Shown in pieces: positions 32,968 through 43,381 of a stretch of DNA of 55,516 bases. This stretch comes from Loigolactobacillus rennini DSM 20253 (lineage in GTDB: Bacteria > Bacillota > Bacilli > Lactobacillales > Lactobacillaceae), in contig NZ_AYYI01000042.1 of assembly GCF_001436505.1 (NCBI RefSeq), positions 1-55,516 of the forward strand, written 5' to 3'. Numbering within the stretch: position 1 is the stretch's first letter; every line of letters starts with the position of its first letter. Under the pieces are notes generated by a model. That model was given only the letters and a program-made list of their open reading frames with translations. It did not search any database and was not told the DNA's origin. Position numbers and translations under genes: made by a program.

Positions 32968-35346
32968 CTATTTAAGTGGCTTCCATGTCCAGTCACGTAC
33001 TTCTGGCATATCGTCACCATATTCACGAATGTAATCGTGATGTTGTTGCAACTTATCATCCATTTTCTGAACAAAGGAAGCACCTTTATCAGCATATTGT
33101 GGTAAGTGCATGATAATATCTTTAGCTAAGTGGAAACGGTCCAATTCATTGACAACACGCATATCAAATGGTGTTGTAATGTCGCCTTCTTCACGGTAAC
33201 CGTGGAACAACACGTTATGGTTGTGCCGATCAAAGAAGATCGACCGCAATAAGCCTTCAAAGCCATGGTAAGCAAAGAGAATTGGCGTATCCTTAGTAAA
33301 GTAATGGTCAAATTCAGCATCAGATAACCCACGTGGATCTAATTTTGGTGTGGTTAACTTCAACAGATCGATTACGTTGATGAAACGAATCTTCAATTCT
33401 GGGAAGTGATCGTGCAAGATGTTGATTGCCGCTAAGCTTTCCATGTTTGGTTCAGTTCCAGCAGCTGCAATTACAATATCTGGTTTGCTTCCTTGATCAG
33501 TTGAGGCCCAATCAATAATACCTAAACCATTATTTGCTAATTTAGTTGCTTCTTCGATGCTATAGAATTGTGGCCGTGGTTGTTTAGAAGCAATTAAAAC
33601 GTTAATAGTTTCTTTGCTCTTAAACAATAATGGACTAACCGCTAATAATGAGTTTGCATCAGCTGGCAAGTATTCACGGATATATTCTGGTTTCTTTTCA
33701 GCTAAATGCGTTAAGATACCTGGATCCTGGTGGGTATACCCATTATGATCTTGTTGGAAACTGGTTGAAGTTGACACAACATTCAATGATGGGTATTTAT
33801 TACGCCAGTTTAATTCATTTGCTTTACGCAACCACTTGAAGTGCTGGGTAAACATGGAGTCTGCAACCCGTAGGAAAGCTTCATAACTAGCAAACATCCC
33901 ATGACGGCCAGTTAAAGTATAACCTTCGTTAAAGCCTTCAGCTTGGTGTTCAGACAACTGTGAATCAATAATCCGACCAGACGGTGCCATATATTGGTCT
34001 TGTGGATTCTTAATTGGTTCTAACCATTGCCGGTTAGTGGTTTCAAATAAACCATAAAGCCGGTTAGACATAGTTTCATCTGGACCAAATAAGCGGAAGT
34101 TATTCGGGTTCTTTTTAACCAAGTCGCGCAAGTAATCTGACCAAACGATCATATCTTGTTTAACTTGTTTGCCATGTTCAGTGTTGTCTAGCGCATATTT
34201 ACGGTAATCAGGCAAATCCAAATCGCGTGGTGCAATCCCACCATTGGTGATTGGGTTAGCTGCCATCCGTTGTTCGCCTTGTGGTGCTAACGCACGGATT
34301 TCTGGTTTTAATGTCCCGTTTTCATCGAATAATTCGTCTGGCTTGTAAGACTTCAACCAAGCAGTTAAAGCATCTGCGTGTTCCATATGGTTTTGATCAA
34401 CAGGAATTGGAATTTGGTGAGCACGGAATGAACCTTCAATTGGTTCGCCATCCCAAACCTTAGGACCAGTCCAGCCCTTAGGTGCACGGAAAATGATCAC
34501 TGGCCAAGTTGGTTGTGTTGGATCATTATTTTCACGCGCATGTTTTTGAATGGCTTGAATGGATTCAATTGCTTGATCCATTGCTTTAGCCAATGCTGGG
34601 TGCATTACTTTAGGATCGTCACCCTCAACAAAAATCGGTGCCCAACCCATACCTTCAAAGTATTTGCGTAAATCTTCATCAGATTTGCGGGATAAGATAG
34701 TTGGGTTAGAAATCTTAAAGCCGTTCATGTTAACAATTGGCAAAACAGCACCATCATGAATTGGGTTAATAAAGCTGTTAGAGAACCAAGAAGCTGCTAA
34801 AGGACCAGTTTCAGTTTCACCGTCACCGGTAACTGCTGCAGCAATCACATCTGGGTTATCTAAAATCGCACCAGTGGCATGAGAAAGTGTATAACCTAAT
34901 TCGCCACCTTCATGAATTGAGCCTGGTGTTTCAGGAGCCGCATGTGACGCAACGCCACCTGGGAATGAGAATTGTTTGAACAACCGCTGCATCCCTTGTT
35001 CATCCTGTTTAATTGAAGGATAGATTTCACTATAGCTTCCGTCAAGGTAAGAGTTAGAAACCATGACTTGGCCACCGTGACCTGGACCTTCAATGTAGAA
35101 CATGTTCAAATTGTACTTATTAATGACACGGTTTAAGTGCGTGTAAATAAAGTTTTGTCCAGCGATAGTTCCCCAGTGACCGATTGGGTGAACTTTAACG
35201 TCGCTAGCTTTCAATGGCCGCCGTAATAACGGGTTATCTTTTAAATAAAGTTGGCCAACGGAAACATAATTCGCTGCACGCCAGTAAGCATCCATTTTTT
35301 TGAAATATTCTGGTGATGAATAATCGACGGATTGCGTTTCAACCAT
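32968..35346 (-). CDS. xpkA: Xylulose-5-phosphate/fructose-6-phosphate phosphoketolase
   Basis: A thiamine-diphosphate enzyme that splits xylulose 5-phosphate to acetyl-phosphate and glyceraldehyde 3-phosphate, the key step of heterofermentative pentose use. Full length (792 aa). Signatures include [20 protein letters not shown] near residue 52, [20 protein letters not shown] near 83, the ThDP site [13 protein letters not shown] near 173, and [17 protein letters not shown] near 545. A promoter lies at 35477-35505, giving an about 120-nt leader with one hairpin. Confidence 0.97.
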   Translation of the reverse strand: MVETQSVDYSSPEYFKKMDAYWRAANYVSVGQLYLKDNPLLRRPLKASDVKVHPIGHWGTIAGQNFIYTHLNRVINKYNLNMFYIEGPGHGGQVMVSNSYLDGSYSEIYPSIKQDEQGMQRLFKQFSFPGGVASHAAPETPGSIHEGGELGYTLSHATGAILDNPDVIAAAVTGDGETETGPLAASWFSNSFINPIHDGAVLPIVNMNGFKISNPTILSRKSDEDLRKYFEGMGWAPIFVEGDDPKVMHPALAKAMDQAIESIQAIQKHARENNDPTQPTWPVIIFRAPKGWTGPKVWDGEPIEGSFRAHQIPIPVDQNHMEHADALTAWLKSYKPDELFDENGTLKPEIRALAPQGEQRMAANPITNGGIAPRDLDLPDYRKYALDNTEHGKQVKQDMIVWSDYLRDLVKKNPNNFRLFGPDETMSNRLYGLFETTNRQWLEPIKNPQDQYMAPSGRIIDSQLSEHQAEGFNEGYTLTGRHGMFASYEAFLRVADSMFTQHFKWLRKANELNWRNKYPSLNVVSTSTSFQQDHNGYTHQDPGILTHLAEKKPEYIREYLPADANSLLAVSPLLFKSKETINVLIASKQPRPQFYSIEEATKLANNGLGIIDWASTDQGSKPDIVIAAAGTEPNMESLAAINILHDHFPELKIRFINVIDLLKLTTPKLDPRGLSDAEFDHYFTKDTPILFAYHGFEGLLRSIFFDRHNHNVLFHGYREEGDITTPFDMRVVNELDRFHLAKDIIMHLPQYADKGASFVQKMDDKLQQHHDYIREYGDDMPEVRDWTWKPLK

Positions 35347-35450
35347 AAATTAACTCTCCCTTTCATAATTAATGCTGCCTGAGTTTATTAAATTCCAGAT
35401 TAAACAAAGTAAAGCCTAGCTAACCTGACCTTTTACACAAATTAACTTAA

Positions 35451-35505
35451 GTAGCACCTTTGCTACCTCACCTATAAAGATAACGGGTTTTACAACAAAA
35501 GTCAA
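35451..35505 (-). promoter_or_regulatory. Phosphoketolase promoter and leader hairpin
   Basis: Minus strand TTGACT (35500-35505), 17-bp spacer, TATCTT (35477-35482). Shortly downstream the leader has GTAGCA-CC..-TGCTAC (35451-35466), a perfect 6-bp stem with a 4-nt loop, possibly an RNA-stabilising or regulator site. Confidence 0.6.
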
Positions 35506-35584
35506 CCTTTTTGACAATTGGGACGTACCAATGATAGAAACGCCGCCAATTTACGTTAGATTAGCATAAAATGGGAACAAAATA

Positions 35585-35610
35585 AAAGACTTTGCTCATG
35601 CAAAGTCTTT
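35585..35610 (-). terminator. Terminator overlapping the end of the GntR gene
   Basis: AAAGACTTTGC-ATGA-GCAAAGTCTTT followed by TATTTTG on the minus strand. The stop codon of the regulator touches the 5' arm. Confidence 0.75.
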
Positions 35611-36340
35611 AAGTTTTATCGATTTCAACAAAAGAATTAAATTTTAAATATTGGTAGTGCATTCGCATAAACGAATATTCTATTGGCGTGCCATCATCCA
35701 AGAAGAAAATTCCCGCCATGGTGCCTACTGGTTCGTTGACTTTTAAGTTTAATTGCTTCTGATCTTCTACCGTTGCTGGTGCCGCCCCAATTGTCAAAAA
35801 TGATTTAGTCACTGCTTGTTTCTTGGTTGTTTGTAAATAATTAAAAATCGAACGACCAGCAATTTCCCGATTGAGTTCCGGAATAATTTTAATTGGAATG
35901 AAACTTTCTTCGATCATAAAAGGTTGGTCATCTAACAACCGTAAACGTTTAATTTGATAAACAAACTCACCCTTTTGCAAAAACAAATCACGCTGCAATG
36001 TTTGACTAGCTGGAACCACTGCAAAATCAAGCAGGCGGATTCCCGGCTTTTTCCCCGCCATCTGCAAATTGTCTGTAATGCCGAGATTAGAACCTTCATA
36101 ATTAAATAACGATTGATTTTCTAAATATAATGGATTAATAAATGTACCGGAACCACGTTTTTTAAAAATGATACCATCATTAGCTAACCGTGCTAAAGCT
36201 CGTTTAATTGAGCTACGACTTACCGCATATTCTTCACTTAAATGTCGTTCATCTGGTAATTTCATTTCTGCAGCAAATTCACCTGCAAAAATCCGCTTTG
36301 TTAAATCCTTGATAACTCGTTGGTAAACTAAACTTGCCAT
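35609..36340 (-). CDS. GntR/HutC-family regulator with UTRA domain
   Basis: Residues 1-70 form a GntR winged helix (LPDERHLSEEYAVSRSSIKRAL, then KRGSGTFI) and residues 95-240 a UTRA effector domain (FVYQIKRLRLLDDQPFMIEESFIP, then PIEYSFMRMHYQYLKF). HutC-type regulators sense sugars or phosphosugars. It lies upstream of the phosphoketolase on the same strand with a terminator between, so control of that gene is possible but unproven. 243 aa, normal length. Confidence 0.9.
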   Translation of the reverse strand: MASLVYQRVIKDLTKRIFAGEFAAEMKLPDERHLSEEYAVSRSSIKRALARLANDGIIFKKRGSGTFINPLYLENQSLFNYEGSNLGITDNLQMAGKKPGIRLLDFAVVPASQTLQRDLFLQKGEFVYQIKRLRLLDDQPFMIEESFIPIKIIPELNREIAGRSIFNYLQTTKKQAVTKSFLTIGAAPATVEDQKQLNLKVNEPVGTMAGIFFLDDGTPIEYSFMRMHYQYLKFNSFVEIDKT

Positions 36341-36450
36341 ACCATTACTCCTAATTCTACTTGCCTACATCACATTGCCGTAATCAATATGCCCTATCAT
36401 ACCACATTAATTTTATTTGTCTTAAGCACCTGCTTAAATCCAGCCAACAT

Positions 36451-36499
36451 AAAAAGTACCGCACTATGAGCCAAAAATACTGAATCATAGTTGGTACTC
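36451..36499 (-). terminator. Terminator of the malic enzyme gene
   Basis: Minus strand AGTACC-AACTATGA ... TCATAGTG-GGTACT, followed by TTTTTATG. A further perfect hairpin GATTAGCA-GT-TGCTAATC lies at 36507-36524 between it and the stop codon. Confidence 0.8.
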
Positions 36500-36527
36500 T
36501 TATAAAGATTAGCAACTGCTAATCAAA

Positions 36528-38150
36528 TCAGTTATAAATCGGCTGCCATTGATTCGCTGCTACTGCCATAGCTACGTCATCAATTTTTTGTTGTGCTAAA
36601 CCTTGCGTCAAAGCACATTTAACCACCGCTGCAGCTATTTTAGGCTGATAGGACATGACTTTAGCTACTGGCGGTAATACGGCAGCACCGGGTTGTGCAA
36701 CATCCACAATGCCGCCTAATGAATGAGCAGCGCGGGAGATCATTTCGTCACTTAATCGTTTAGCACGCGCGGTAATTACCCCTAAACCTAAACCAGGATA
36801 AACTAATGCATTATTAGCCTGTCCAATTTCATAAGTCACCCCTTTATAGGTCACTGGTGCTTGCGGAACGCCAGTTGCAACTAGTGCATTTCCTGCAGAC
36901 CACTCGATCAGATCAGCCGCGATTGCTTCTGATAATTTTGTTGGATTAGACATTGCAAAAATTATCGGACGTTCAGTATATTGACACATCGATTGCACAA
37001 TTTCTTTAGTAAATGTCTTTGGTTGCCCAGAAGTACCCACTAAAATTGTCGGCTTAACCGCTTTAACAATGGCAGCTAAATCAGTTAAATCCGTTTGGGA
37101 AAATTCTTGCCGTTGCCGCGCAAAAGGCTTTTGTTCCGGCGTTAAATCTGGCATATCATCAAACAACAGTCCCTGTTTATCCACTAAATAAAATTGTTGC
37201 CGTGCCTGCTCTGCCGACAAACCTTGTTGTTGCATTTCTTGGAAGACCCGCTTGGCGACACCCGTACCAGCCGTGCCAGCACCAAAACACAAATATCGCT
37301 GTTGCGTTAATTTAGCCCCAGAAATACTTAAAGCACCCAAAATTCCAGCTAAGACAACAATACCAGTTCCTTGAATATCATCATTAAAGGTTGTTATTTT
37401 ATCTTGATAATGATTTAAAATCGCTGCTGCGTTTTTACGACCAAAATCTTCCCAATGTAAGAAGACATGCGGAAAAACACGTTCAACGGTTTGGACAAAC
37501 TGATCAATAAAGTTGTAATAAGCAGCACCACGAACCCGTCGGTGTTGATTACCTAAATAATTGGGGTCGGCTAACAGTTGCTGATTATCCGTTCCAACAT
37601 CTAAAACGATTGGTAAAACATGCCGCGGATCAATCCCAGCTGCTGCGGTATAAACCATTAGCTTACCAACAGAAATCGCGACGGCATTGGTTCCCCAGTC
37701 GCCAATCCCCAAAACACCTTCACCGTCAGTTGCAACGACCATTTTAATCTCACGCCCAGCAGCTGCATTCTTTAGTGTTTGTGCCATCGTTTCTGGTTCA
37801 TCAATACTCAAATAAACTGCATCGCTAGTTTCAATAAATTGTTGACTGTATTGTTCAACAACATCCCCAATCGTCGGCGTATACATTAGCGGTAAAATTT
37901 CGGTTAAATGCTGCTGAAACAATTGATAAAATAAAACACGATTGCGATTAAAAAGTTGCATTAAAAATTGATGCTTTGCAAGTGGTGTTGCTTTGGTCTG
38001 CAATTGCGCATATGCTTGTGTAACTTGTTCTTGCAGTGTTTGAACGCGCGGTGGCAGTAACCCGGTCAAGCCTAATGTTTGCCGTTCCTTTGACGTAAAA
38101 GCAGTCCCTTTATTCAGTAGCGGATCATTTAAAACCGTTTGTGGTTGCAT
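36528..38150 (-). CDS. NAD-dependent malic enzyme (malolactic-enzyme family)
   Basis: A 540-residue two-domain malic enzyme. The N-terminal part has [22 protein letters not shown] and [17 protein letters not shown]; the NAD domain has [38 protein letters not shown] and [13 protein letters not shown]. The YTPTIG motif points to a malic enzyme (malate to pyruvate and CO2), whereas malolactic enzymes, as I recall them, carry VYDPVV there; the rest resembles malolactic enzymes closely. Either activity is possible. No malate permease or LysR regulator is adjacent. ATG 38150 follows AAAGGAG. Confidence 0.85.
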   Translation of the reverse strand: MQPQTVLNDPLLNKGTAFTSKERQTLGLTGLLPPRVQTLQEQVTQAYAQLQTKATPLAKHQFLMQLFNRNRVLFYQLFQQHLTEILPLMYTPTIGDVVEQYSQQFIETSDAVYLSIDEPETMAQTLKNAAAGREIKMVVATDGEGVLGIGDWGTNAVAISVGKLMVYTAAAGIDPRHVLPIVLDVGTDNQQLLADPNYLGNQHRRVRGAAYYNFIDQFVQTVERVFPHVFLHWEDFGRKNAAAILNHYQDKITTFNDDIQGTGIVVLAGILGALSISGAKLTQQRYLCFGAGTAGTGVAKRVFQEMQQQGLSAEQARQQFYLVDKQGLLFDDMPDLTPEQKPFARQRQEFSQTDLTDLAAIVKAVKPTILVGTSGQPKTFTKEIVQSMCQYTERPIIFAMSNPTKLSEAIAADLIEWSAGNALVATGVPQAPVTYKGVTYEIGQANNALVYPGLGLGVITARAKRLSDEMISRAAHSLGGIVDVAQPGAAVLPPVAKVMSYQPKIAAAVVKCALTQGLAQQKIDDVAMAVAANQWQPIYN

Positions 38151-38280
38151 TTTTCCGACTCCTTTCTAACCAACACATCAAATAGCGGACAAGACCGCAC
38201 CATTTCCCATATGATAACGCTACCATATCCGCAAATTATTGTCTATATTAAGTTAGCCTAAGCGGTCGGACAATTTCCCC

Positions 38281-39063
38281 TTACTGTTTTAAAAAATTAA
38301 TTAACGCTTGGTTAAACTTTTCAGGTTGTTCTGCCATCACAATGTGGCCACTTTGTTCAATCACCTGCACTTGCCCTTGCGCGGTCATTTCAGCCGCGAC
38401 AGACGCAAATTTAGGATTGAAATACGGGCTATTGGCGCCAACAATAAATAAAATGGGACAACTTAATTGTGGTAAAACATCGCGCCAATTTTGCAGTGCA
38501 TGATTGACTAAAAAAGGAAAGTTCAATTTGGCATCATAGGGAAATGCCTTTTTTAACAGCTGAATTTGTTGGTAGATTCGCGAATCAATTCGTTTAAACG
38601 TTGATTTACCAAATGGTTTTTGTAAATAAGTATAGAAATTATTCCAAGTCAGTGCTTTAAAGCCGTAGGACCATTCCGATGTGTTCACCATTTGTGGTGA
38701 TTGATCTACATCGATTACACGGGCAATATTTGCTGAGCCATATAGTGAAACGTAAGCAAAAATTGTTGCCGCACCCATCGAATTACCCATCAAAATGACT
38801 TGCTGCAACTCAAGTTGCTGAATTAATTCAGCTAAATCTTGGGCGTGGCGGGAAATCCGTAACCCTTTATCAGTGTGTTCTGATTGTCCTTGATTGCGGC
38901 AATCTAAATTGATGACGCGGTAGCCGGCCGTTAACAAAACCGTAATCTGTCGTTGCCAAATTTCTTTGAAACCGCCAATGCCGGTTAAAATCACAACCGG
39001 TTGTCCCTGGCCTTGATCGGTGTAACTCAACTTGATCTCATCTTGTGTTGTAAATTTCATCAT
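38281..39063 (-). CDS. Alpha/beta hydrolase
   Basis: A 260-residue alpha/beta-hydrolase fold. The nucleophile elbow is GNSMGAAT near residue 95, the oxyanion strand VVILTGIGGFKEIWQ near 20, the acidic residue probably in LFIVGANSPYFNPKF near 205, and the His in QSGHIVMAEQPEKF near 240. Related to 3-oxoadipate enol-lactonase and similar esterases; the substrate is unknown. The start is ATG 39063 (or the next codon, also ATG) after AAGAAGGAATTC; a frame to 39117 has no ribosome site. Confidence 0.85.
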   Translation of the reverse strand: MMKFTTQDEIKLSYTDQGQGQPVVILTGIGGFKEIWQRQITVLLTAGYRVINLDCRNQGQSEHTDKGLRISRHAQDLAELIQQLELQQVILMGNSMGAATIFAYVSLYGSANIARVIDVDQSPQMVNTSEWSYGFKALTWNNFYTYLQKPFGKSTFKRIDSRIYQQIQLLKKAFPYDAKLNFPFLVNHALQNWRDVLPQLSCPILFIVGANSPYFNPKFASVAAEMTAQGQVQVIEQSGHIVMAEQPEKFNQALINFLKQ

Positions 39064-39203
39064 GAATTCCTTCTTTTCAGTTAATCGTTTATCTTGACAA
39101 TTGCCGCGGCTATTCAAGTTTTACAAAATGCGGTATTATAGTATTAGTTTAATACAATTATTCAAAAATAACTAAATCGTAATTGCGAAAGGGGCCAAGC
39201 TAT

Positions 39204-40703
39204 TTGGCATTTAAAAAATTTCAAAATCGTAACGAAATCCGCCGATTGATCAATCGGCAAAACGCGATTCAAAAACGCGCCGTGGCAATGATCAACCACG
39301 GTGCTGACAAAGGAGATCTTTATCAAAAGTTAAATCAGCGCATCGGCGTTAAGCGTAAGATGTCGCAAGCCACCATCAATGTGATGATGGATATTTTCCG
39401 CAATGAACACATTACGGCGATTCCAGACAAAAGCTTTGTTGTCTTTGCTAGAACCACCCTTAATGTTCATGATGGTGAACCACAAGAGCTACTGTTGCAA
39501 CTGAACAAACTCGATTCTTATACATTGCTTTTAGAACCGAAACAATCCAGTGAAAAAATCTTCAGTACCCCTAAACGTGGTTGGCTAATGACTTTGCGGG
39601 ATGATGGTTGGATCTTAATGTTACCGGGACAAAATCCCAATCAGGGTATTCGGTTACGCTTACCTGAAGAAGCAGAAAATAATGCAACATCAAATGCTAA
39701 GTCCAATGCAACTTCTACAAAATCTAAAACGAGCGCTAAGGCGAAACCAGCTAACAATTTAAAATCAGCAGGTCAAAAACACAATAAGGCGACTAGTAAC
39801 AAACCACAAAAAAGTTATGCAAAGGCTGCTAGTCAGGAAAATAGCCACCAGCACAAACCAGAAAAAGCAGCAAGTCATGTTACGCACCCACAGGCTGCCA
39901 GTGCAACAAGTAAAACAACCTCCAGTGCGTATTCAACTGCTAGTTCATACCCAACTTCCGCGGCGGCTGCTGACTTCAGTCAAATTTCCGTTGCAAGTCA
40001 CGCTGAGCCAGTCAGTGGACCACGTGAAGCTGATGAGCTGATCAAAAAATTGATTGAATCCCAACAACATTTTCGCGTTGTTGGCTTGGATTACGGTAAA
40101 ATCAATGTCATCTCGGCTACTGATGGCAGTGATGATTTTCTACAAGTACCTGGTTCCGTTATTTCGAAACACATTTTAGATTATCAGCATGAAATTCGCC
40201 AACTCCAGCGGCAAACACAAACTTTAGATGATGATGTTGAATTAACTAGATTGTCTTACATGCTCAAACGCTATGTTTTAAAATCCTGCCGTAAAATCGT
40301 TAACCAATTAATTGCACATTATGGTGATAACGTCATTTACGTCACTGAATTGCACCCTAGTTTAGATGTGAATAAAACACCAAACATCATTTTAAGTCCC
40401 GACTATTTTTACAAAGCTTTATTTACCATTTTGTTTGAATTAGTTGGGCAAAGTGCTGCGATTATTCAAGTACCTAATAACGAAACTTCAATCATTTGTC
40501 CACAATGTGGTTTTACTAGCTCAACTAATCGCCAAAAAGAACGGCACACTTTCAAATGTTTGAACTGTGGTTTTGTTAGCAACGATGATCAAACTGCCGC
40601 AATTAATATCCGGCAACGCGGCCTTCGCTACATTTCAAATTTAACCAAAAGCATGAACTTTAATGTGCCCACAACCACGACAGCAGCTATAAATCAGGAA
40701 TAG
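39204..40703 (+). CDS. TnpB-like RuvC/zinc-ribbon protein with long disordered linker
   Basis: A 499-residue protein with a split layout. Residues 1-155 are a helical then beta-rich region I do not recognise. Residues 160-268 are a Ser/Ala/Thr/Lys/His-rich low-complexity linker. Residues 285-475 match the catalytic half of IS605 OrfB/TnpB: RuvC-I Asp296 in VVGLDYGKINVISATDG, RuvC-II Glu382 in VIYVTELHPSLD, a CxxC-CxxC zinc ribbon (Cys432, 435, 452, 455) and RuvC-III Asp461/462 in NDDQTAAINIRQRG. No TnpA gene or transposon ends are adjacent, so it looks domesticated. The start is TTG 39204, 9 nt after AAAGGGG. Confidence 0.82.
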   Translation: MAFKKFQNRNEIRRLINRQNAIQKRAVAMINHGADKGDLYQKLNQRIGVKRKMSQATINVMMDIFRNEHITAIPDKSFVVFARTTLNVHDGEPQELLLQLNKLDSYTLLLEPKQSSEKIFSTPKRGWLMTLRDDGWILMLPGQNPNQGIRLRLPEEAENNATSNAKSNATSTKSKTSAKAKPANNLKSAGQKHNKATSNKPQKSYAKAASQENSHQHKPEKAASHVTHPQAASATSKTTSSAYSTASSYPTSAAAADFSQISVASHAEPVSGPREADELIKKLIESQQHFRVVGLDYGKINVISATDGSDDFLQVPGSVISKHILDYQHEIRQLQRQTQTLDDDVELTRLSYMLKRYVLKSCRKIVNQLIAHYGDNVIYVTELHPSLDVNKTPNIILSPDYFYKALFTILFELVGQSAAIIQVPNNETSIICPQCGFTSSTNRQKERHTFKCLNCGFVSNDDQTAAINIRQRGLRYISNLTKSMNFNVPTTTTAAINQE

Positions 40704-40705
40704 CT

Positions 40706-40731
40706 AAAAACTAGGGCAATCCCTAATTTTT
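40706..40731 (+). terminator. First hairpin after the TnpB-like gene
   Basis: AAAAACTAGGG-CAAT-CCCTAATTTTT with one A-C mismatch, 2 nt after the stop codon. Confidence 0.65.
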
Positions 40732-40775
40732 AACCTTTACAGATTAGCTTGACCTTGTCTTAAGCCAAAATCATT

Positions 40776-40821
40776 AGAATAGCAAGGATGCTTTTTCATC
40801 GCATCCTTGCTATTCTTTTTT
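40776..40821 (+). terminator. Strong terminator before lutABC
   Basis: AGAATAGCAAGGATGC pairs perfectly with GCATCCTTGCTATTCT and is followed by TTTTT. Confidence 0.92.
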
Positions 40822-41076
40822 CATGTAAAGCTTTCTATAATTTAGTTTAAATGGATTCATTTCTGCCCAATCCAGTTTATAAAACACGTCTTCACACTTA
40901 TATTTACAGCATAATAAAACCAAGTTAATTTCTAAAATCAATATTTCACACGCATTATTCGCTGACATAAGCAAAGAAAGCCTTTTCTTTTTAATGCAAA
41001 ATGACCTATACTTAAGCTGTAGATGAATAACGTTATTAAATGATAACTGCTATCGTTTAGCTAAGGAGGTTTTCTG
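40822..41076 (+). promoter_or_regulatory. lutABC promoter region with palindromic operator
   Basis: A -10-like TATACT lies at 41007-41012. Just downstream is the perfect 12-bp palindrome AATAACGTTATT (41026-41037), suited to a dimeric regulator. AAGGAGG follows before the lutA ATG. The rest of this stretch is AT-rich with no gene. Confidence 0.5.
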
Positions 41077-41877
41077 ATGAAAGTCAGCATATTCACCACT
41101 TGCATGATGGATCTGATGTTTCCCCAAGTTGGTCAGGATATGGTTGAAGTCCTTGAACGCTTAGGCTGTACGGTTGATGTGCCAAGCAATCAAATTTGTT
41201 GTGGCCAACCAACTTTTAATTCCGGCTATGTTAAAGCCAGCTGGTCCGTGATGCATAATCAAATTGATGCGTTGTCTGCAATTGATTGTGATTATATCGT
41301 TTGTCCAGCCGGTTCTTGCACCGCCATTTTAAAGGAATACCCGCAATTATTAGTCGATGATCCCACTGATCCTAACGGGACATACATGAAACAAGCTAAA
41401 ATTTTATCCGCAAAAATCTATGAATTTTCACAATTCATTTGGCGTGTTTTAGGCATTGCAGATTGCGGTGCAACTTTGACTGACACTGCAACTTACCATC
41501 GCTCCTGCCATATGACGCGATTATTAGGTGAACGTGAAACCCCATTTTGGTTGTTACAACACGTTAAAGGCTTAGAAATGCGGCATTTGCCTGGTATCCA
41601 ATACTGCTGTGGCTTCGGTGGTACCTTCTCCGTAAAAGAGCACGAAATTTCTGAATTAATGGTGACTTCTAAGGTGCAACACATTGAAGAAACCGGTGCA
41701 CACATCTTAATTTCTTGCGATCCAGGCTGCTTAATGAACATTGGTGGCCGGTTCAATCGTTTAGGTAAAGCCATTAAAATCATGCATTTAGCGCAGGTGC
41801 TCAATCACGACGTCGACGAAAGTCGGATTAAAAAAGTCAGCGAAGTCGCTGCCCCGGCGCCGGCACCTTTTCCTTAA
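41077..41877 (+). CDS. lutA: L-lactate utilisation protein LutA
   Basis: A 266-residue (Fe-S)-binding protein of the glycolate-oxidase GlcF/heterodisulfide reductase type. Its two cysteine-rich CCG domains are NQICCGQPTFNSGY near residue 45 and YCCGFGGTFSVKE near 180. With LutB and LutC it oxidises L-lactate to pyruvate. ATG follows AAGGAGG. First gene of lutABC; lutB starts 28 nt later. Confidence 0.93.
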   Translation: MKVSIFTTCMMDLMFPQVGQDMVEVLERLGCTVDVPSNQICCGQPTFNSGYVKASWSVMHNQIDALSAIDCDYIVCPAGSCTAILKEYPQLLVDDPTDPNGTYMKQAKILSAKIYEFSQFIWRVLGIADCGATLTDTATYHRSCHMTRLLGERETPFWLLQHVKGLEMRHLPGIQYCCGFGGTFSVKEHEISELMVTSKVQHIEETGAHILISCDPGCLMNIGGRFNRLGKAIKIMHLAQVLNHDVDESRIKKVSEVAAPAPAPFP

Positions 41878-41905
41878 TCAGGTTGTGTAAACGTAAGGAG
41901 GTTTA

Positions 41906-43381
41906 ATGATGGGATTATCAACTAGCACATTACCATTTAAAGAGCGCATTGCTAAAGCTGCCAGTGATCAATTTGCACACGGGTCAATTGCAAAGGCGCA
42001 AGATGTCCAATACGATAAACGAGAAACTGCCCGAGCTGAGTTAGGTCATTGGGAAGATTGGCGTAAGCTGGGGCAGTCCATCCGGCAACACGTGTTAAAT
42101 TATTTGCCCGATTATTTAGAAGAATTCAGTGACAACGTTGATAAACGTGGTGGCAATGTTTTTTTTGCCCAAACAACTGAAGAAGCTAATGATTTTATTT
42201 TAGATATTATTAAGCAACAAAAAGGTCAGCACGTCGTTAAATCAAAATCCATGGTAACCAGTGAATTAGGTTTAGATGAAAAGATAGATGCTTTACCAGA
42301 TGTATCCGTATTAGAAACTGACCTTGCAGAATTCATCCTTGAAGAAGATGATTGGGATGAGCCTTCCCACATTGTTTTCCCAGCCATTCATAAAAATCGG
42401 GACCAAGTCCAAGAAATTTTCAAAAAAATCGGCTATCAAGGCGACAATGATCCCAAGCGCATGGCGCGTTTTGCTAGAAAATACTTACGTGAACAATTTT
42501 TAGCCGCAGACATCGGCATCACCGGTTGTAATTTTGCCATTGCAGACTCTGGGCTCATTAATTTAGACACTAACGAAGGTAACGCTGATTTAGCTGATTC
42601 CATTCCTAAAACACAAATTGTTGTCATGGGAATGGAGCGATTAGTCCCAAGCATGAAAGAAGCTGAGATTTTAGATAACATGCTGGCTCGTTCCGCGGTT
42701 GGCCAAAAATTAACCACTTACGTCACTTTCGAAGGCCAAAAAACAGCTCAAGAAAGCGATGGCCCAGAAAACTTCTATGTGGTCATTTTAGACAATAATC
42801 GTTCGCGTGCATTAGGCACTGAATTTCAAGAAATTCTCCAGTGTATCCGTTGCGGTGCCTGCTTAAATGTTTGCCCTGTCTACCGGCAGATCGGCGGCCA
42901 CGGCTACGGTTCACTTTATCCGGGACCAGTTGGTGCTGTTTTATCACCAATTTTAGGCGGCTATGAGCAATTTGGCGAATTGCCTTATGCTTCCAGTCTT
43001 TGTGCTGCTTGTACAGAAACTTGTCCTGTTTTAATTCCACTACACAATTTACTGATTAAGCATCGGGAAGTTGAAACCGACCGACTTAAAATGATGCACG
43101 GCTTTAATGATTTTCAAATGCGCGTAGTGGGGATGGGAACACGTTCACCCTTCATGTTCAAAATGGCGTTGCGTTTCAAGCATTTTGGTTTAGGACCTTG
43201 GACACATCACCGGCCAGTCACTGCAACCAACTTCTTCGCTTATAATGGCGCAATGATCACCAACGGGCCAGGAATGGTTGGCGGCTGGACTGATGTGCGG
43301 GACCTACCTGCGCCGCCGAAACACCACGACGATTTCCGCGTTTGGTTTAAGCAGCACAAAAAAGGGGGTAATCCACAATGA
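41906..43381 (+). CDS. lutB: L-lactate utilisation iron-sulfur protein LutB
   Basis: A 491-residue protein with an N-terminal LUD domain (residues 60-290, with TGCNFAIADSGLINLDTNEGN) followed by two 4Fe-4S sites, CIRCGACLNVCP near residue 312 and CAACTETCP near 371, and a C-terminal LutB region. It passes electrons in lactate oxidation. The first codons are ATG ATG after AAGGAGG; either could be used. Its stop overlaps the lutC start (ATGA). Confidence 0.94.
   Translation: MMGLSTSTLPFKERIAKAASDQFAHGSIAKAQDVQYDKRETARAELGHWEDWRKLGQSIRQHVLNYLPDYLEEFSDNVDKRGGNVFFAQTTEEANDFILDIIKQQKGQHVVKSKSMVTSELGLDEKIDALPDVSVLETDLAEFILEEDDWDEPSHIVFPAIHKNRDQVQEIFKKIGYQGDNDPKRMARFARKYLREQFLAADIGITGCNFAIADSGLINLDTNEGNADLADSIPKTQIVVMGMERLVPSMKEAEILDNMLARSAVGQKLTTYVTFEGQKTAQESDGPENFYVVILDNNRSRALGTEFQEILQCIRCGACLNVCPVYRQIGGHGYGSLYPGPVGAVLSPILGGYEQFGELPYASSLCAACTETCPVLIPLHNLLIKHREVETDRLKMMHGFNDFQMRVVGMGTRSPFMFKMALRFKHFGLGPWTHHRPVTATNFFAYNGAMITNGPGMVGGWTDVRDLPAPPKHHDDFRVWFKQHKKGGNPQ

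Noticed and set aside
39204-40703. A complete IS605-type transposon
   Set aside because: No tnpA gene, no recognisable left or right end hairpins and an N-terminus unlike TnpB.
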